Positions 12,361-25,540 of a stretch of DNA of 64,000 bases are shown here, piece after piece; position 1 is the stretch's first letter; each line of letters starts with the position of its first letter. Source of the stretch: Phoronis australis. Lineage: Eukaryota; Phoronida; Phoronidae. Below the pieces are notes generated by a model that was not told the origin of the DNA, did not search any database, and worked only from the letters and a program-made list of their open reading frames with translations. The position numbers were made by a program, and so were the translations under genes. The stretch spans positions 547,219-611,218 of the forward strand of contig NMRA01000092.1 of assembly GCA_002633005.1 (NCBI GenBank), in the 5' to 3' direction.

Positions 12361-12610
12361 GTGCTTACAGCTATTATTAACATCTCTTGGTCTATTTACA
12401 CCTTCCTCTAGTCTACATACACTGTCATGACGCCTCGCACAAAAAATCACACCATGAGTGTACCACGTATCTGTGCTCGTTCTTCTAAGAACGCGGGAAC
12501 ACCTGACAATGGCCGGAGAAGAGACCGACCGAAACGTCGTGACAGTGTATATAGACTAGAGGTCGATGTAAATAGACCAGGAGATTTTAATAATAGTTGT
12601 AATACGCCAC
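12361..12610. repeat. inverted repeat with ~72-76 bp arms around a GAAACGTC loop
   Basis: The left arm (12361-12432) includes 'ggtctatttacacc', 'cctctagtctacatacact' and 'gtcatgacg'. The right arm (12535-12610) is its inverse: 'cgtcgtgacagtgtat', 'agactagagg', 'gtaaatagacc' and 'taataatagttgtaa'. The loop (~100 bp) holds CTGACAA (12503-12509) and GAAACGTC (12531-12538). The arrangement recalls terminal regions of retroelements such as Penelope-like elements. The 92-codon frame through it is a by-product of the repeat, not a recognised protein. Confidence 0.75.
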
Positions 12611-12619
12611 CTCGGAGCG

Positions 12620-14380
12620 GTTTTAGGAATTCAATAAGGTGCTTGTTATTTTTCATTCCAGAAATTCACTTAGTTTTATCCTCAGGCATATATTGGTACA
12701 GTTAGCTGTAGCATTGTTATAAAGCTGTAATACAAATATATGGTTATGATGTGGGTAAAAACATGACAAATTAGGGCCTGACAAAAATTAATATCGATAA
12801 AAACTGCATGCTTCTTTGACTATTAACTTGTTTACGGGCACAAAAGCAATACCGCTATTCTGCAATTAAATTTGTGATGCCATCATATTGCAGCGATCAT
12901 TCACACGAGTCAAATTAAAGCATAATGAAAGAATGTCATCTGTTATCCAATTTCTCTGATTCTTCAATCCAGTTTTTACACTAAAGTTTGAGCACAGTTC
13001 ATGGTAAATTACCTGAAGTGGCTACATGTTCTTGGCAGTTTTGTGTATTTTAATGCTAGCTCACTGTAATTCTGAGCTAATTTTGCATTAACAAAGTTAT
13101 CACCATCTCCTGAAGTATATTACTTTACCAAACCAAAATATCAAGCAAATTACACGAGTGTACTGCTTTGAAATCGTCTGGCTTTCCTTTGTTAAAAAAG
13201 CACGAGAGTGGTGTGAGAAAATGTTAAGCGTGTGTTTCTTTTAAATGGCCATAATGGACACGGTAGGTGACATTTGATTAAAACTTACACGTGGTCAGAC
13301 CTGCTACATTTTAATGTAAGTTTCATTGTGAGAGGACTGACTGCAAATAGAGGTGTGGTGAATTGAAGAAGCAACTTTCGCTTTGTTTGCCATTTTTTAC
13401 CCACACCTATTCCTTATTAGCTCAGTGTTCTGACATTCACTCATACATAGTTACAACACTAGTATATGACAATGCAAAAATAATGCAGAGAATTAGCCCA
13501 GAAAACGAGTTATTATATCTAGGCTTAAATATACACAGCGATAAATAATGAATAAGTAAAAAATATAATGTTTAAAAATCAAATTATGGCTATAATCTAA
13601 GATGTGGCAACCATATAATGAAAAGTGAGTTATCAAAATGAGATCACGTCAGCTACGCTACAATAACAAAGAATCGTTTTGGGAGTCTTGCGTGTTCGTA
13701 GATTGTTCATATATCTACGGATAACTTCGTATTGTATGCTCTGGCAACGAATACAGCTATTTTATAATCTATTGTTTACCTCTTGCAAATGCAAGAAGTA
13801 AACAATAGTTTAGTAAGAACTCCAACTCCTTGACCGTGCCGTGGCCTGCAAGAGCTGTTTAAACGTCATCTCTGCTTTGAGTTCTTATTGAAAATCGTAA
13901 TTTTGAGACACCCTGTTTTTCCATTCAGGTATTTTTGAGTATTATGCAACGTTTAGTGCTATTCTTCTTACATTTGGTAAACATCAGTCTGCATAAAATA
14001 CTGCCTGGGGTGCTGAGTGACAGGATGTTTGTAAATGCGTAGGTGATCACATGGTAATATTTACAGCATTTCATCTGGGATGGCTTATCTATACATAAAC
14101 CGACAAATAAATTGGGTTTTACTTCTGACCTACACTTAGTGATTATTGAGTATAGTTGTACACCTTACCTGGATTGCTGCTAGGTAGATATCATTGTGAT
14201 CTGTGTCAGATACTGAAAGGTGAGTTACATGAAACACGAGTCTCAGCTTGCAGCAACAGCTTGATGCCGAAACATAAATGAGCTCAAACACCTGCTTTTA
14301 TTAAAAAAATGCTTAATAATTCAGCTGAAAGTAGTGCACACGTGATCTTTTTAAGGTTATTTATAGAAAACTAGCTTTTA
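12620..14380. other. no gene; one hairpin
   Basis: Apart from the hairpin at 13769-13808 nothing is recognisable. Confidence 0.5.
13769..13808. repeat. near-perfect 19 bp hairpin with a 2-base loop
   Basis: The arms 'ctattgtttacctcttgca' and 'tgcaagaagtaaacaatag' pair with one mismatch around a two-base loop. The arm phrase 'gattgtttacctcttgcagg' (near match) recurs at about 22966. The tiny loop argues against a microRNA precursor; it could be two abutting transposon termini. Confidence 0.8.
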
Positions 14381-14384
14381 TCTC

Positions 14385-14840
14385 AGTAAAAGATATTGTT
14401 TTCTAAAATTAGAAAGCTTGCTGAATTTGAATTTGATTTCAGATTTATTACCTATCTGCCATTAATTGGGTCACGTGACCGTGTGCTTTTTGAAAAATTT
14501 AGCTAAAAAGGAACATTTATAACAAAGCAATGGTATCAGTAACAGGAGCAAATTCTGTTAAATATCAAAGTTCAAAGTGAAATCTTGAAAATGCTGTTTC
14601 AGTTTTCTTAATTATCATTTTGCGTTATAATTTGTGTTTTTTTCAAGAAAATCCTATTTTTAATAACCCTGCATAGAAAAGCAGAACATTTTAAAAACAA
14701 TTTCTGACGAGGTTTTTGAGAATAGTGCATAAATCATAGTATCTGTAAGTTTCACGTTAATCTGATCGGCTATTTTTGAGATCGGTATGTCCTGAAGTTA
14801 AACAAATTTGGCATTTTTGCATAACGTAACCTAGTTAAGG
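14385..14840 (+). mobile_element. family-3 element, decayed ends
   Basis: It carries the family-3 interior in order: 'aattagaaagc', 'ccattaattgggtcacgtga' then 'ccgtg', 'aaatttagc', 'aacaaagcaatggtatca', 'caaagttcaaa', 'atagtgcataaatcatag', 'tctgatcggctatttttgag', ending 'gcataacgtaacc'. Close relatives are at 17860 and 55490. It has no coding capacity. Confidence 0.65.
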
Positions 14841-17800
14841 GGACATTACCAGTTTTATGTCGGAAAAAAACACATTTCTACTATACAATGATTGACGTAG
14901 AGCTCATTGACCAAGTATGAAAGTCAATAATTGTTTTTGCTGATGTTTATTACATGATTACGCCCACTAGGTAACTCTTGGAAGGAGTCTTTATGTTTAG
15001 GCTTTCGATCATGTGTTGACCAGTGATGCGTTGAATGAGTTGCCAGTTTTTTTACCCCAAATATGGAAACATTTTGCAAGTGACGTGTATGGAAAGTCTG
15101 TGAACTTAGCCTTTGACGACGACACACCTTTTGTACAATATTAGTGTAATGGTGAGTAATGCGATGCCTTGATGCAGGTTTGCATTCATTCCCTAGTTAA
15201 TATTTTACAACAAACATGACATCTGAATCCAGATAACATAAAAGACTGAATGTTAATCTTGTTATTGGTAATAAAACCTTCAATTTTAGATATACATGGT
15301 GGTCTAAAAGCACTCCTCAGTTCGTCCTAAATTAGCTTGTTTTGACTGAAGTGGCATTAGTTTGTGTTTGTTACACAGTTTTCCCAAAAGACTCCCATTT
15401 TATATTTCACTTTAAATTTGTACGTTACAACATTTTCACATCTTTTTCAGTTGTTTTAGATTGCAGGTCTGTGAGATTCCTTTGATACCAACATCGTTGA
15501 AATAATACACAGTGGGGTATAACGAGCGTGGAGGTCTACTCTTCCACAAAACCAGTGCATCTGTTACACCAACAATGCACTAGCGAGACTTTGCTGGGAC
15601 AATGGCTACCAATAAGAGGGACAATTGAACTTCTGCTTGTTAGTTTTTGAAGACTTGGGTAGGGTAGCAAATATTGTGCTAATGAAAGCCGCAATCATAA
15701 TTATTGACCATAGCCAGTAGTCCGTTGTGGGACAGGCTTAAGAAGTTGGCATTTCGATCAGTAACGACTGTCCTACAGATGGACCTTAAGGTGTTGCTAA
15801 CAAAATACAAATTTTTCAATGGTAGACTAATCATAATGAGGTTGAACAACTAGTACTTTGTCAGGACATCTGTGTCGGGAGATTGAAAACAACCCTGGCT
15901 AATGTTGGATGTGAAAAAGGGCCTCCATGAACCTATCAACCATCCCTAGAGGGAGGGGAGAGTTCCGGCTCACTGAGGTCGACTCCAATATCTGTGACCT
16001 TCAGTGGTATTTGCTACATTTCCAGTTTCCCGTGATTTTGTCACCAAACATTCAATTGACCCATCAACTACACTGTTCTTGCCAAAATCTCACTTGAATC
16101 ATTTGTGTCCTAAGGTTGAATTTTTGTGGATTCCGAAAAGTTTTTATCCATTGCTGCTTCGAATATGGTCCAATTCGATATGTGTCAAAAGAATCTCCTA
16201 GGCCTGCAGTCTACACCACCTAGAAAATATACAAGAAAATGGTATGAAAAGTACTTTTCTGAAATTAGCCTCGGGATGTAATCAACTTGAAACCTCCAGC
16301 AGTTGTAATCCTTATGCTTTAGCAGCAGGGCCTCTAACTCAACCTGCTAAATGGTGGAGTATTGTAAGGGTATTGAACTGATAAAGGCGCCTGCCTTAAT
16401 TTCATCAAATGTCTGGCTGACAACCTTGAGAAGTAGTGATTTGTAATAGAATCACAAAACACTGTGGATTTCAGCTCTGATCAAAGCTGATAACTTCAAG
16501 GGGCCTATCCCATCCAATAATAATACTCAAAACACATTTTTGGTCATAAAACTGATAATCTCCCTTCGATGCTGCTATAAACATGCCTTCAGTCAAAAAA
16601 CTGTTGCTTGATTAAGACCACTGATCATCAAAAATTGATCTTAAATTGTTTTCGTCCAGATTGGAAGTCATTTCTGGGGTTTGGAAGGGCCGAGTTCACT
16701 AATTGGCCCGAGAACAAGCTCAAGACATTGGCTTGACTTGACAGGCCATTTGTTACCTCATACATAAATATTTGACTTGTCAGTATTCACCAGTTTTAAA
16801 GGGCTATTTTGTTTAACTCAAAAATTGATCACTTCCAGCAGTTGACCATATCATAATAAATTTCAGATTTTCATGAAATTGGACTTAGCTTCATGACATG
16901 CACATTATGTTTAGATTAACAACAATACAGGGACATAACTGAATTTCATTAACTACATGCTGTGGCTTATGTTGATTAAAGAAACACTTAAGTCAACTAC
17001 TGCCTTCCTAAAATGATATTGTGATAACCCTCTGACTGCGATGAATTAGATTATTTTTCCAGTTACCAAGGTGGTTTTGTCATCAAGATTACTTTCTAGA
17101 CTAATTAAATTTCTTAAACATAATTTTTTTTTTCTTCGCCATGAGTTACTTCAATTTCTAAAGTTGCGGTTGTTTAACTTGTTTAACTTCCAAAACCTGT
17201 CGTTTCACTGTCTACAGTGCTGGATGACAAGTGAAGTGCCCTGACCTGTGGACAGGTATAGTCTAGCAATAACCAAGAAGTCAGTTTGTTTGCTCGTGTC
17301 ACTTGTCTTGAACTACTACTGCCTTAAAAATACCTCTGTTTTTATATTTACGGTAGGCACTTAAATCCCATTCTAGATGTTGCTGTGGTGTAAATGACAT
17401 ACGTTTTAATAACATGTTTCTTAGTGTTGGTGTTCCTTCAAGTCAAATATGATTAATAATGATAGTAATAAGAACAATAAAACGACAACAACAATAACAA
17501 TAGCATTAAGTACAACCTGACAAAGCTGAATCATTCATTTGTGAAATTGCATAACTCTTTTTCTCCATTATCACCTTTTCTATGAATGAATGCTTTTAAT
17601 TCATACATTTCCTAGCTGCTTAGTCGCCGATGTTGAATTCTAGTAACTGGAAGCACTTTGGGGTTTAGAAACTTTACGAGGCTGATCCAGCTTTGAGTTG
17701 TTACAAAATGAGCCAGTGACTAATTCAAGCAATGCATACCATTTCTTGTTTGCAATTTTAGGGTAATGGCCAACCGCATTTAAACTCTGAAGCCTTTTCT

Positions 17801-17855
17801 TGAAGTTACGTAGGACTAGTCTGTATTTAGCCAAATATTTAAAGAATATGATACA
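14841..17855. other. no gene; small low-complexity tract
   Basis: A purine/AAC-rich tract lies at about 17453-17505. Short minus frames at 14924-15127 and 17640-17858 encode nothing I recognise. No repeats with clear borders. Confidence 0.45.
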
Positions 17856-17859
17856 CATT

Positions 17860-18345
17860 TTTACTCGGTATAGGTATGCTTACTGAAAGTAGAACGCCTG
17901 TAGGTGTTTCACTTTATATAACATTCTGCTATTAATTGGGTTGTGTGACCATGTATTTTAGTAAAATTTAGCATTAAGATACATATTAGATAGCAAAAAA
18001 CAATGGTATCAATTACATGACCAAATTTCATTTGATATAAATGTTCAAAAATGTCTCAAAAATGTTGTTACATTAATTTGTCTAAATTATCTTTTTGTTT
18101 TATGTTTGTTTTGATTTTTTTCATAAATAAATGAATTAAGTTGTATTTTTATAGCTCCTCATGCAAAATTGAAACATTGAAAAAAACAATTTGTAAGGTG
18201 GCTATGGAGAACAGTTCAGTAAAGTATGCTGCCCCAAAGTTTCATGTGAAGCCTTATTGGGCACATGTCTGAGATATGTTCCCAAGTTAGCCAGATTTGG
18301 ACATTTTTGTGTCCCTAATGGTTTGACGTCTTGTTGCTAAAGGAA
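17860..18345 (+). mobile_element. family-3 element
   Basis: The interior repeats 14385-14840: 'actgaaagtagaacgcctgt', 'attaattgggttgtgtgacc', 'aaaatttagca', 'aacaatggtatcaatta', 'tttgatataaatgttcaaa', 'tttggacatttttgtg'. The right end ('gtccctaatggtttgacg') is degraded compared with intact copies. Confidence 0.65.
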
Positions 18346-19431
18346 AAAGAATCTTATCGGGGAAAGGACTATTATGAGACCTATGTTTTGAAAGTAAACT
18401 GATTTATTCGATTTTTGAGCTGAACTGACAACGAGCAGCTGAAATTAAGATTGGAACTAATATTAGTCATGAATAAAACTGTTTATGAATCTATAGATCA
18501 ACAAATCTATTACTTATTTTTCAAGCACGTGCACTCTGGCAAACTAATGAAAATTGATCTGAAACAACAGACATATTGTTTACTTAATTTCCAACTTGTA
18601 TGAAAATACGCAAAATAAACTGGACAGTGTTGAAGTTTCAGCACACAAACCTGCTACTAACTATCCACTTATTTTTGTCTATAATCCATTTCAATACTGG
18701 CTAAAGCTAAACAAAATTTTGTTAATTGGAATCGTAGCAACTTACTGGGCAGGTAAATTCTGAGAAAAGTGTGACAGAAACACTGTTTTATTGCGACTTA
18801 AGTTCAACTTAACTGACAAATATTACTTGTAGTCAGATGTTAATCCAAACTAGGTAAAGTTCTGTTGACGCCTGCCCAGTTTATTTTGACAACTATTGTA
18901 TTTTCCATAAAAATTGGGGACGTGCCCTCAGTTTCAAAACAAATGAGTTTTTGCTCATTATGAAAAAGTTAATGTACAGTATATATAAACATGGCTCTAA
19001 AATTATCTAAACTTATTCATGAGAAAAGTGTACGTGGCTCAAATCAAAAGATGGTGAAAATTTCACCATTTTTCTGATGAGTTACCGGGAAATGCACCAT
19101 CAATATAGAACAAATTTAAAGGCGCTTTCTGTCAAAAACAACTTTGTTTAGGCCACTTATCATGAAAACTTGGTACGTCTTTTAGATTAAAATTGATTTC
19201 AAGAACAGACAGCGGCAACTAAAATTATGAAAAAGTTTCTGCTTGGAAGGTCTGGACAGACCCTTGCAATTTGAGGATTGCAAGAGTTTGTGCAGCTGTT
19301 GCTGTTTGTGTGTTAGTGACCCAACATATAATTAAATGGAGGAGCAGGTCAATGATGGATTGGGTAGCATTCTATTTACTGGCTTTATCCCCAGCCATGG
19401 AGCCTTCGGGAGTACACTGCCTTCGTCCTTG
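18346..19431. other. no gene recognised
   Basis: Lies just downstream (in minus-strand sense) of the THAP-like exon. I looked for a continuation carrying the CxxH half of a THAP finger and did not find a convincing one. Confidence 0.4.
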
Positions 19432-19605
19432 CTATAAGAAAGCGCGTGACCTAGTTTTGGAAATCAGGCACATTTCCGTGTCTCTCATTGATGTTGGAAA
19501 GGCAAAGAATTTCAGATCACGCATCTTCAGGTATTTATTCATTTTATCAAGCTTTTTCATGTCGGAATTGCAGCCCACAGCACAGCAGTAATACTTTGTT
19601 GGCAT
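19432..19605 (-). CDS. THAP-type zinc finger, N-terminal exon (partial)
   Basis: Read from the ATG at 19605 down to a stop at 19432 the frame gives 57 residues. Residues 5-12 (YYCCAVGC) match the start of THAP domains, in which an N-terminal Cys pair is followed by a basic stretch. Residues 33-37 (FFAFP) match the F-x-FP motif, and R41 fits the conserved Arg. C46 sits where THAP domains have Trp (TGG to TGC would be one base). The second metal-binding pair (CxxH) is absent, as expected if the domain is split by an intron: 'ctag|gtcacg' at 19451/19450 is a possible donor, after which the frame closes. THAP domains are DNA-binding fingers of host factors and of P-element-type transposases. This could be a real first exon, a pseudogene or a transposon relic. 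A longer frame extends upstream to 19704, but the residues before M34 look non-coding. Confidence 0.45.
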   Translation of the reverse strand: MPTKYYCCAVGCNSDMKKLDKMNKYLKMRDLKFFAFPTSMRDTEMCLISKTRSRAFL

Positions 19606-19609
19606 TGGA

Positions 19610-22335
19610 AGGACAAATTGAGTGATGCAACTGAAAAACTTGTTAGGAATCAGACAACAACATGTAACATGTGAAACTCCAGTGGCGTCAAAATGAGGCT
19701 GCAAATGTGCCTGACGGATGTTTACAGTATTGTGGGAAAATACAGCGAGAGTCCAAACGTGACTGTATAATCTGGGGCGGGCCTATTGATTTTCTATTAT
19801 CATGGAGGCATTTGCGACATATTTTATATGGCTAAGTATCCTGGATTATGATTAATGATTTAGATGGCAAGAAAATGCCCCTTTAAATTTCAGAGTAATT
19901 TGTTTGCAAAAATTGATAAAGTGATGTTTAAAAACATGATTTTCTTCATTTTTGCTACCGTAGGTAAAAACTGCTGTGTCTCTGAACCATGTCTGTCTAA
20001 TTACATTTTTTCTGGCTTGAACTGTGATTCACATTCTGATGGTGCTCAAGCCGTTTGATACCTTTCACAGATGTAAGCTTTTAATTTATTTTACCTAAGC
20101 TTTGAGTTAAAATGCCAAAACATGGCAAATGTTATAATTAGACTCTAGGGTGCCCTTATATATTGTCAGTAGTATGGGAGCACATCCCTACTTTGGTGTG
20201 GAGATTGTGCAATAGTGATGCTTAATTGATACAGTAAACAGTTGGTCAACTGTTGGAAACATTGCCTCACTTTACGAACAGCTGCCTCACTGACTTTCAA
20301 AGCACCCACTTCCCTTCAGCATTCTCAGTGCACCATATTTCAGCATGTCGTGGCAATGCCCCACTTCATTAAATCACGATAGTAATCGCTCTCTTCTTTC
20401 ACTATTTAACCTGATTTGTACTTGTAGACATAAAAACTTGCTCATTTTTTAACTTTCAGTCTTCGCACTATACAATCTATCAATGATGCTCCGTATAGCT
20501 GGTGTTGTGATGTAAAGGTCTATGCCATTATTTTGCCCGTTTTGTGTATTCAAAGACATTGCTCAATGTGTGTTCCATTTCCATATAGTCTTGATACTTC
20601 ACCATTATTTTCAACCGAACCTATTCTCGAGACGTCTGGTCATCAGTGTCTGGATGAAATGGGCTCAAGAGGGGCAGTAATGGGCAACTTCAACCAAAAA
20701 CATGCCTGGAATAAGGTATCATCGACAGGTTCTTATTCAGATTGTACCACACTTTGTCAATTCCTTGTTGGTCTCCCTGTTTTTGAGATAGCACTGAGAA
20801 TCACCATGGTTTGGCCAGGCCCTATCATGATATGCCTGGTTTTCTGACACAATATCACACCACTGATTGCTATTCTTTCACTCTTTTACCTGAATTTAGT
20901 TAAAAAAATGGAAACACTTGTGCAGACCTATTTTTCATTTTTGTTTAAATTTTCACAATGCTGATTTCCTAATGAGTCGTGTCATTTTTATCATGCATGA
21001 AAGTCTCATTTACTTGCCACTAACATTGACTGTTGTGATAAGTTTGCTAATTCAAGCTCCTTTCCAACACCAGCTGTGATATCTCGGACATTTCTGTATG
21101 TTTGCACATTACCTATCCTGAAATTTTCGAAAAAGTCTGTGTAACATTAGGTCACATTAACTTTACAAGCACACACCTGTGTTTAACCTTTATATCGACT
21201 GTATTCAGTAATTAGTCTCTTGTTGTTCCCTGCTTGCCGACTGTTGACATCATCCTTGACAAGATTGTTTAATATGTGTCCTCTATATTAGATTCCCTGC
21301 AAGGTTCGCTTGACCTCCTTCTCATCAGCTGTAAACAAATGGGAAGAAAATTACAATTCAGAACTGCTTGAACCGGTCATTAAAGTTAATCCGAGCATTT
21401 ATTCCAGGCATTTTGCATTAAGTTTTCCCTGTGTGTAATGGCTCAGTAAATATTTGGACGAGTTATGACGCAGCAAGTGTCTTCATAACTTACCCAGCTT
21501 GCATGGTTTTCAGCATATATTGTGAAGTTAAAAGATAAAGTGATAACATAAAGATATAGCTGCATTAAGGTTATAATCGCTATTTTTAAACTTCTTACTT
21601 GTTTCATTTTCAGCAATTATGGCTGCCCAATTAATATTGTTGGCGAACACTAGTAGTCAAGTTTTGAGATTATGCTTTGTTCTACTGATCGCATTTTTCT
21701 TGAGGGTCACACATTTGTCCTGTGGGAACATTGAGAACATGAGTTTATCAATTAATTGAATTGATACAAAGTAGTTGGAAAATTAGTGATATTAAAGGAG
21801 TATCTTATTAATTGCTGTGTTGGTACAGGAAAGCTCAAGTTCAGCAGGATGCACACCCACGCTCGTGACACCTGAAGTTTCTCACTTGATTGCCCTGGCC
21901 ACCAAACAACAAGCGTACAGTATTTTCCAAGAATTATTTTATTAATTAATGGTTGACTCTAACTGCTGGGGAGCAAGTTGAGTTTCATCAGAACGACACT
22001 CTTGTTTTAACTGGTGTTGTGCCAGCTGGCAGTAATTATAATATTTGAAACGAGTTGATTCTTTGAATTTTACTTTTTGTATCCCGTGCTCAGTAGGTTA
22101 GCAGATGGTAAAATAGTAGGAAGAGTTGCCTTCTAGATAAAAATGTCGTCATACACGATGTAGTTGTTGAAAGTGATTTATTTCCAATTTAGGCTTACTA
22201 TACTGCCGCAAATGCTCTTTTTTACCAAATGTTGTTTGACAACAGGTGTACCAGAATACCACGCAACAATCGGGGAAAACATTTCGTGTCATTAGACTTA
22301 AGGACATTTTTGTCCTAAATCGAAATAATAAAAAC
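19610..22335. other. no gene recognised
   Basis: Includes an unrecognised 104-codon plus frame (20533-20847) and a 64-codon plus frame (19864-20058). Neither shows a motif. No bordered repeat is seen. Confidence 0.4.
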
Positions 22336-22344
22336 AGTAATTTT

Positions 22345-22560
22345 ACACTTATTCTGCACAAAAATAATTGCCCGAAATTGTCATTTTCCAGTTTTCAAAG
22401 TCTGATTACTTTACTGGGAATTATGGAAAATTTAGCATAAGTTATTTTATGACACCTGCGCAATACAACCAATTGACTAAAACTTTCTCCATCTCTATTT
22501 TTTTGAAGACATTTGACAAAACAGAATTTCAGTTGCCGGCCATATTGTGTACCATGACAT
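22345..22560 (+). repeat. dispersed repeat family 5, copy 2
   Basis: Very close to 3060-3330 ('cacaaaaataattgcccgaa', 'attgtcattttcca', 'gttattttatgacacctgc', 'gccatattgtgtacc'). The two overlapping open frames here are read through this repeat and are not genes. Confidence 0.7.
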
Positions 22561-23329
22561 CCTCAGACAGAATTTTTATTCCACCTGTTATGTCATCTAT
22601 GCCTGACACAACCACTGGGTTCCTTCCTGATGTAGCTACCAGCTCAAGTATTTGCAGTCTAATTTGAAACATATGGTGGTATTCATAAGCTTTGAGTAGT
22701 GTCACCATACTGAAGTTAAAATGGCCAGATATTGATAGTACTGAAGCAAACGTCCCCGTCAGTTACGACTAGGTAAAAAAATTCCAGCGAAATTCAAGCC
22801 ACATTTGAATTTTCTTCTTTTTTTATGATTGAGACATCGGCGATTTCACCGTTCATTATGTTTCTTAACTATAAAACATTGCTTTTTGTGCCAAGCAGTT
22901 GAAAACTGGTCGCTGGCACAGTTTCATGAGTCTAATACTAAGACTATAAAATGGAGATGAATGATTGTTTACCTCTTGCAGGTTCTCTATAAAATAAAGC
23001 TCCCAAAGCCATGTTGCCCAACATTCCCGCAAAAGAACGCTCAAAGGGTGATTTACAAGAAGCACAGATTGTTTAGGTTTCTGATTGCAGTAAATTAATT
23101 ACCAAATCAGTTCATTTCGTACCACTGAGTCTACGATGTTTCTGGTGATGTTTTGCAAAGTATAACCGAGATCTTTTTAAGAAATTAATGGTCTATAAGG
23201 AAAACAGCAGTGGGTGCTTTGGCATTAATCAATGTCATGTTTACAATATATACACACATGTCTGAAGTTAAAACATCACCATGTGAAACAAACACACCAT
23301 TAAAGTACAGAATGAACAAGGAATGCCTC

Positions 23330-23660
23330 AATAGGTGAGTGGGTGTGTCACGGCCAGGGTTTTACCTTTGTAGATGTATTGCTAAACTTCTCCAGTTTGG
23401 GACAGTGGAAAATTTATTGTAAGTTTTGCTCTGTGGGAGAGCTTTTATCAAATTTTAGAAATGGGCAAATCTTGGCAGTCCCTTTTCAGACTTTGTTGAT
23501 GCAAAACGCAGTCTGCTTGATACTTGGGAAGTATGAAAAACACCAAAATCACCCATGCTCCAATTTTCAAAATTAGGAAAATTCAATTTTGGTTTAATTT
23601 CAAGTATTCCAAATTTTAGGAACGGTCCTAAACCTGAAGAATTTTTACCGTATTGTTATT
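23330..23660 (+). repeat. dispersed repeat related to the 59 bp satellite at 54.2 kb
   Basis: The right part ('caccaaaatcaccc', 'attcaattttggtttaattt', 'ccaaattttagg', 'gaatttttaccgtattg') follows the same word order as 54120-54230, where the last phrase has expanded into a tandem array. Here it is single-copy. The 77-codon frame across it is not recognised. Confidence 0.5.
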
Positions 23661-25460
23661 ATTCGCAGAGAGGATTAGACTTTCGGTTCAAGAATGCTTA
23701 GAGTATGGGGTCTAGTCAATTCATAATATGGGTGCCTTTGCTGTTGAAACCAATGCCACGGTGGGTGGTAGAGGTATGTCGAACAGAACCCCTATTGTCC
23801 TTAGGTTTTGTGTTCTTCAATGCCTTGTCTGAGTGGGCAGACAGTCACACGCTATAAAATGCAGTCAAAGGAATCAATTCTGAACACTATATTATTTTTG
23901 TTCTTGACTCTAATACTTTGGGTGCAGGTGATGGTAAGGTTTGCATTGTTCTGCTGCCAGGCCAGTGCTGTATATTAGTGTATGCCACTCAAAGGTAGGG
24001 GTGTGCCCTAAAATTGGAATTGTCACACTAAAATTGTACCCTTGTTACAAAACGTGCTCCAATTTGTACACTGCAAAACCCTACAAAAATGTTTACCCCA
24101 GTATTCATACCTTTATATCACTGATGTACTTTGTCACATTTATCACACAGTTATCACGTGGGTCCCAAAAACACTTAGATACAACTCAAAAAGCACATTA
24201 CCAAATGTACAAAAACTTTAACTTATGGAAAGTACCGTATACTGAATGACAATAATATTACAGTGAGGTCTTATTGTTGTACAAACCGGTGTAAACTAAT
24301 GGTAAGCTCGGAGTAGATATGTGCAAAAAGGAGGTAAAAGCTCTGTTTCAACTGTAAATTAGTTTTTAAAACACAAAAAATTAAAACGTGTGCTTAAAGT
24401 TTTGGACGTCATTATCAATTAGTTACACCAGCACTCAACAATTCTCATTAATATATTGACCTGAAATTATGGAACAACTATTGATAAACTATCACAGTCC
24501 ATAGTAAATACACAAGAAGACAGCACCTACCAATCCTAGCAGTGAAAATAACAGAACATCATCCATGATTTTCAAAATGGGGAAAATCACGGTTACATTG
24601 AGCGCTATTTTGGTATCAAAACTATTACCATAACAAAATACCATGTGACATCGTTTCACACGCTAGCGAGTATCAAATGTTTTGATTTAATTTTAAATTT
24701 GTTACAAAGAATCTAGTTGTGAAATTAGGCTAATTGACACTTTTCTTTGGTATGGTCATATTGTGGTTGAAATCAAGAGCTCTTAGTGTTATTTTTGTCT
24801 ACGTAAAACACCGTCATTCTTCTTTTATCTTCCTTTAAAGTTGCCCATTTTGGCCCGCTGATTGCCATGGTCAACATAACTTTAATTTGCTTCTCATGCA
24901 TTTTCAATACAACTAGATGTGATTTCACGGACAAACTCTACTTACTTTAAAGATGTTCTCTTGTTGGCAACTGCTTTAACACTGTTATCTGGAGACCACC
25001 TTAGACAACAAAAATCCATTTTCCCAATACTATATAGGAGTCCTTCAAGCCAGTGCATTCAAAACAGCTCAATTTCATTATGTAACACCACATTAACGAC
25101 TTTTCTGTGTTGTTGGATATGTTTGAGTAACAATTCCAGCTTCGCCTGGCCTTTTCTGTCAATAAAACTGACATAAAATGCTGCAAAAATCACCATCAAG
25201 GCATCACATTAGTGACAGTCTAAGACCCACTGAATCAGGGTCGTTATGTGCCATTCCCTGGACTGTTAAACCAAAAAATTTCTAACATGATCTGATCTAG
25301 TATCATGTTTGATAAACTTGACAAACAAATGAGCCCAATTGTGTTGGTACACAATGCTGTGGTAGAAAAGGGAGTGGGAGCCAATACCAGCCATACAAAG
25401 GAATGAGCAGGTGAAAGTTAAGCCTAATTTCTCTGTAACTCAACCGTTTTTCTCCATTCA
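23661..25460. other. no gene recognised
   Basis: Short frames at 23941-24249 (+) and around 24919-25186 (both strands) show no motif. No bordered repeat. Confidence 0.4.
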
Positions 25461-25469
25461 AAGTTTTTT

Positions 25470-25540
25470 AGTGATAGTATTTTATACAAAACACATCTTC
25501 GTCACGACATAGTGATAGTATTTTATACAAAACGCATCTG
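25470..25540 (+). repeat. 41 bp direct duplication
   Basis: 'agtgatagtattttatacaa' followed by 'aac.catct' occurs at 25470 and again at 25511. Confidence 0.85.

Noticed and set aside
12427-12705. 92-codon plus frame rich in Arg, possibly a small basic protein.
   Set aside because: It runs through an inverted repeat and overlaps a minus frame of similar length. Better explained by the repeat's composition.
13769-13808. MicroRNA precursor.
   Set aside because: The loop is two bases and the arms are only 19 bases, unlike animal precursors.
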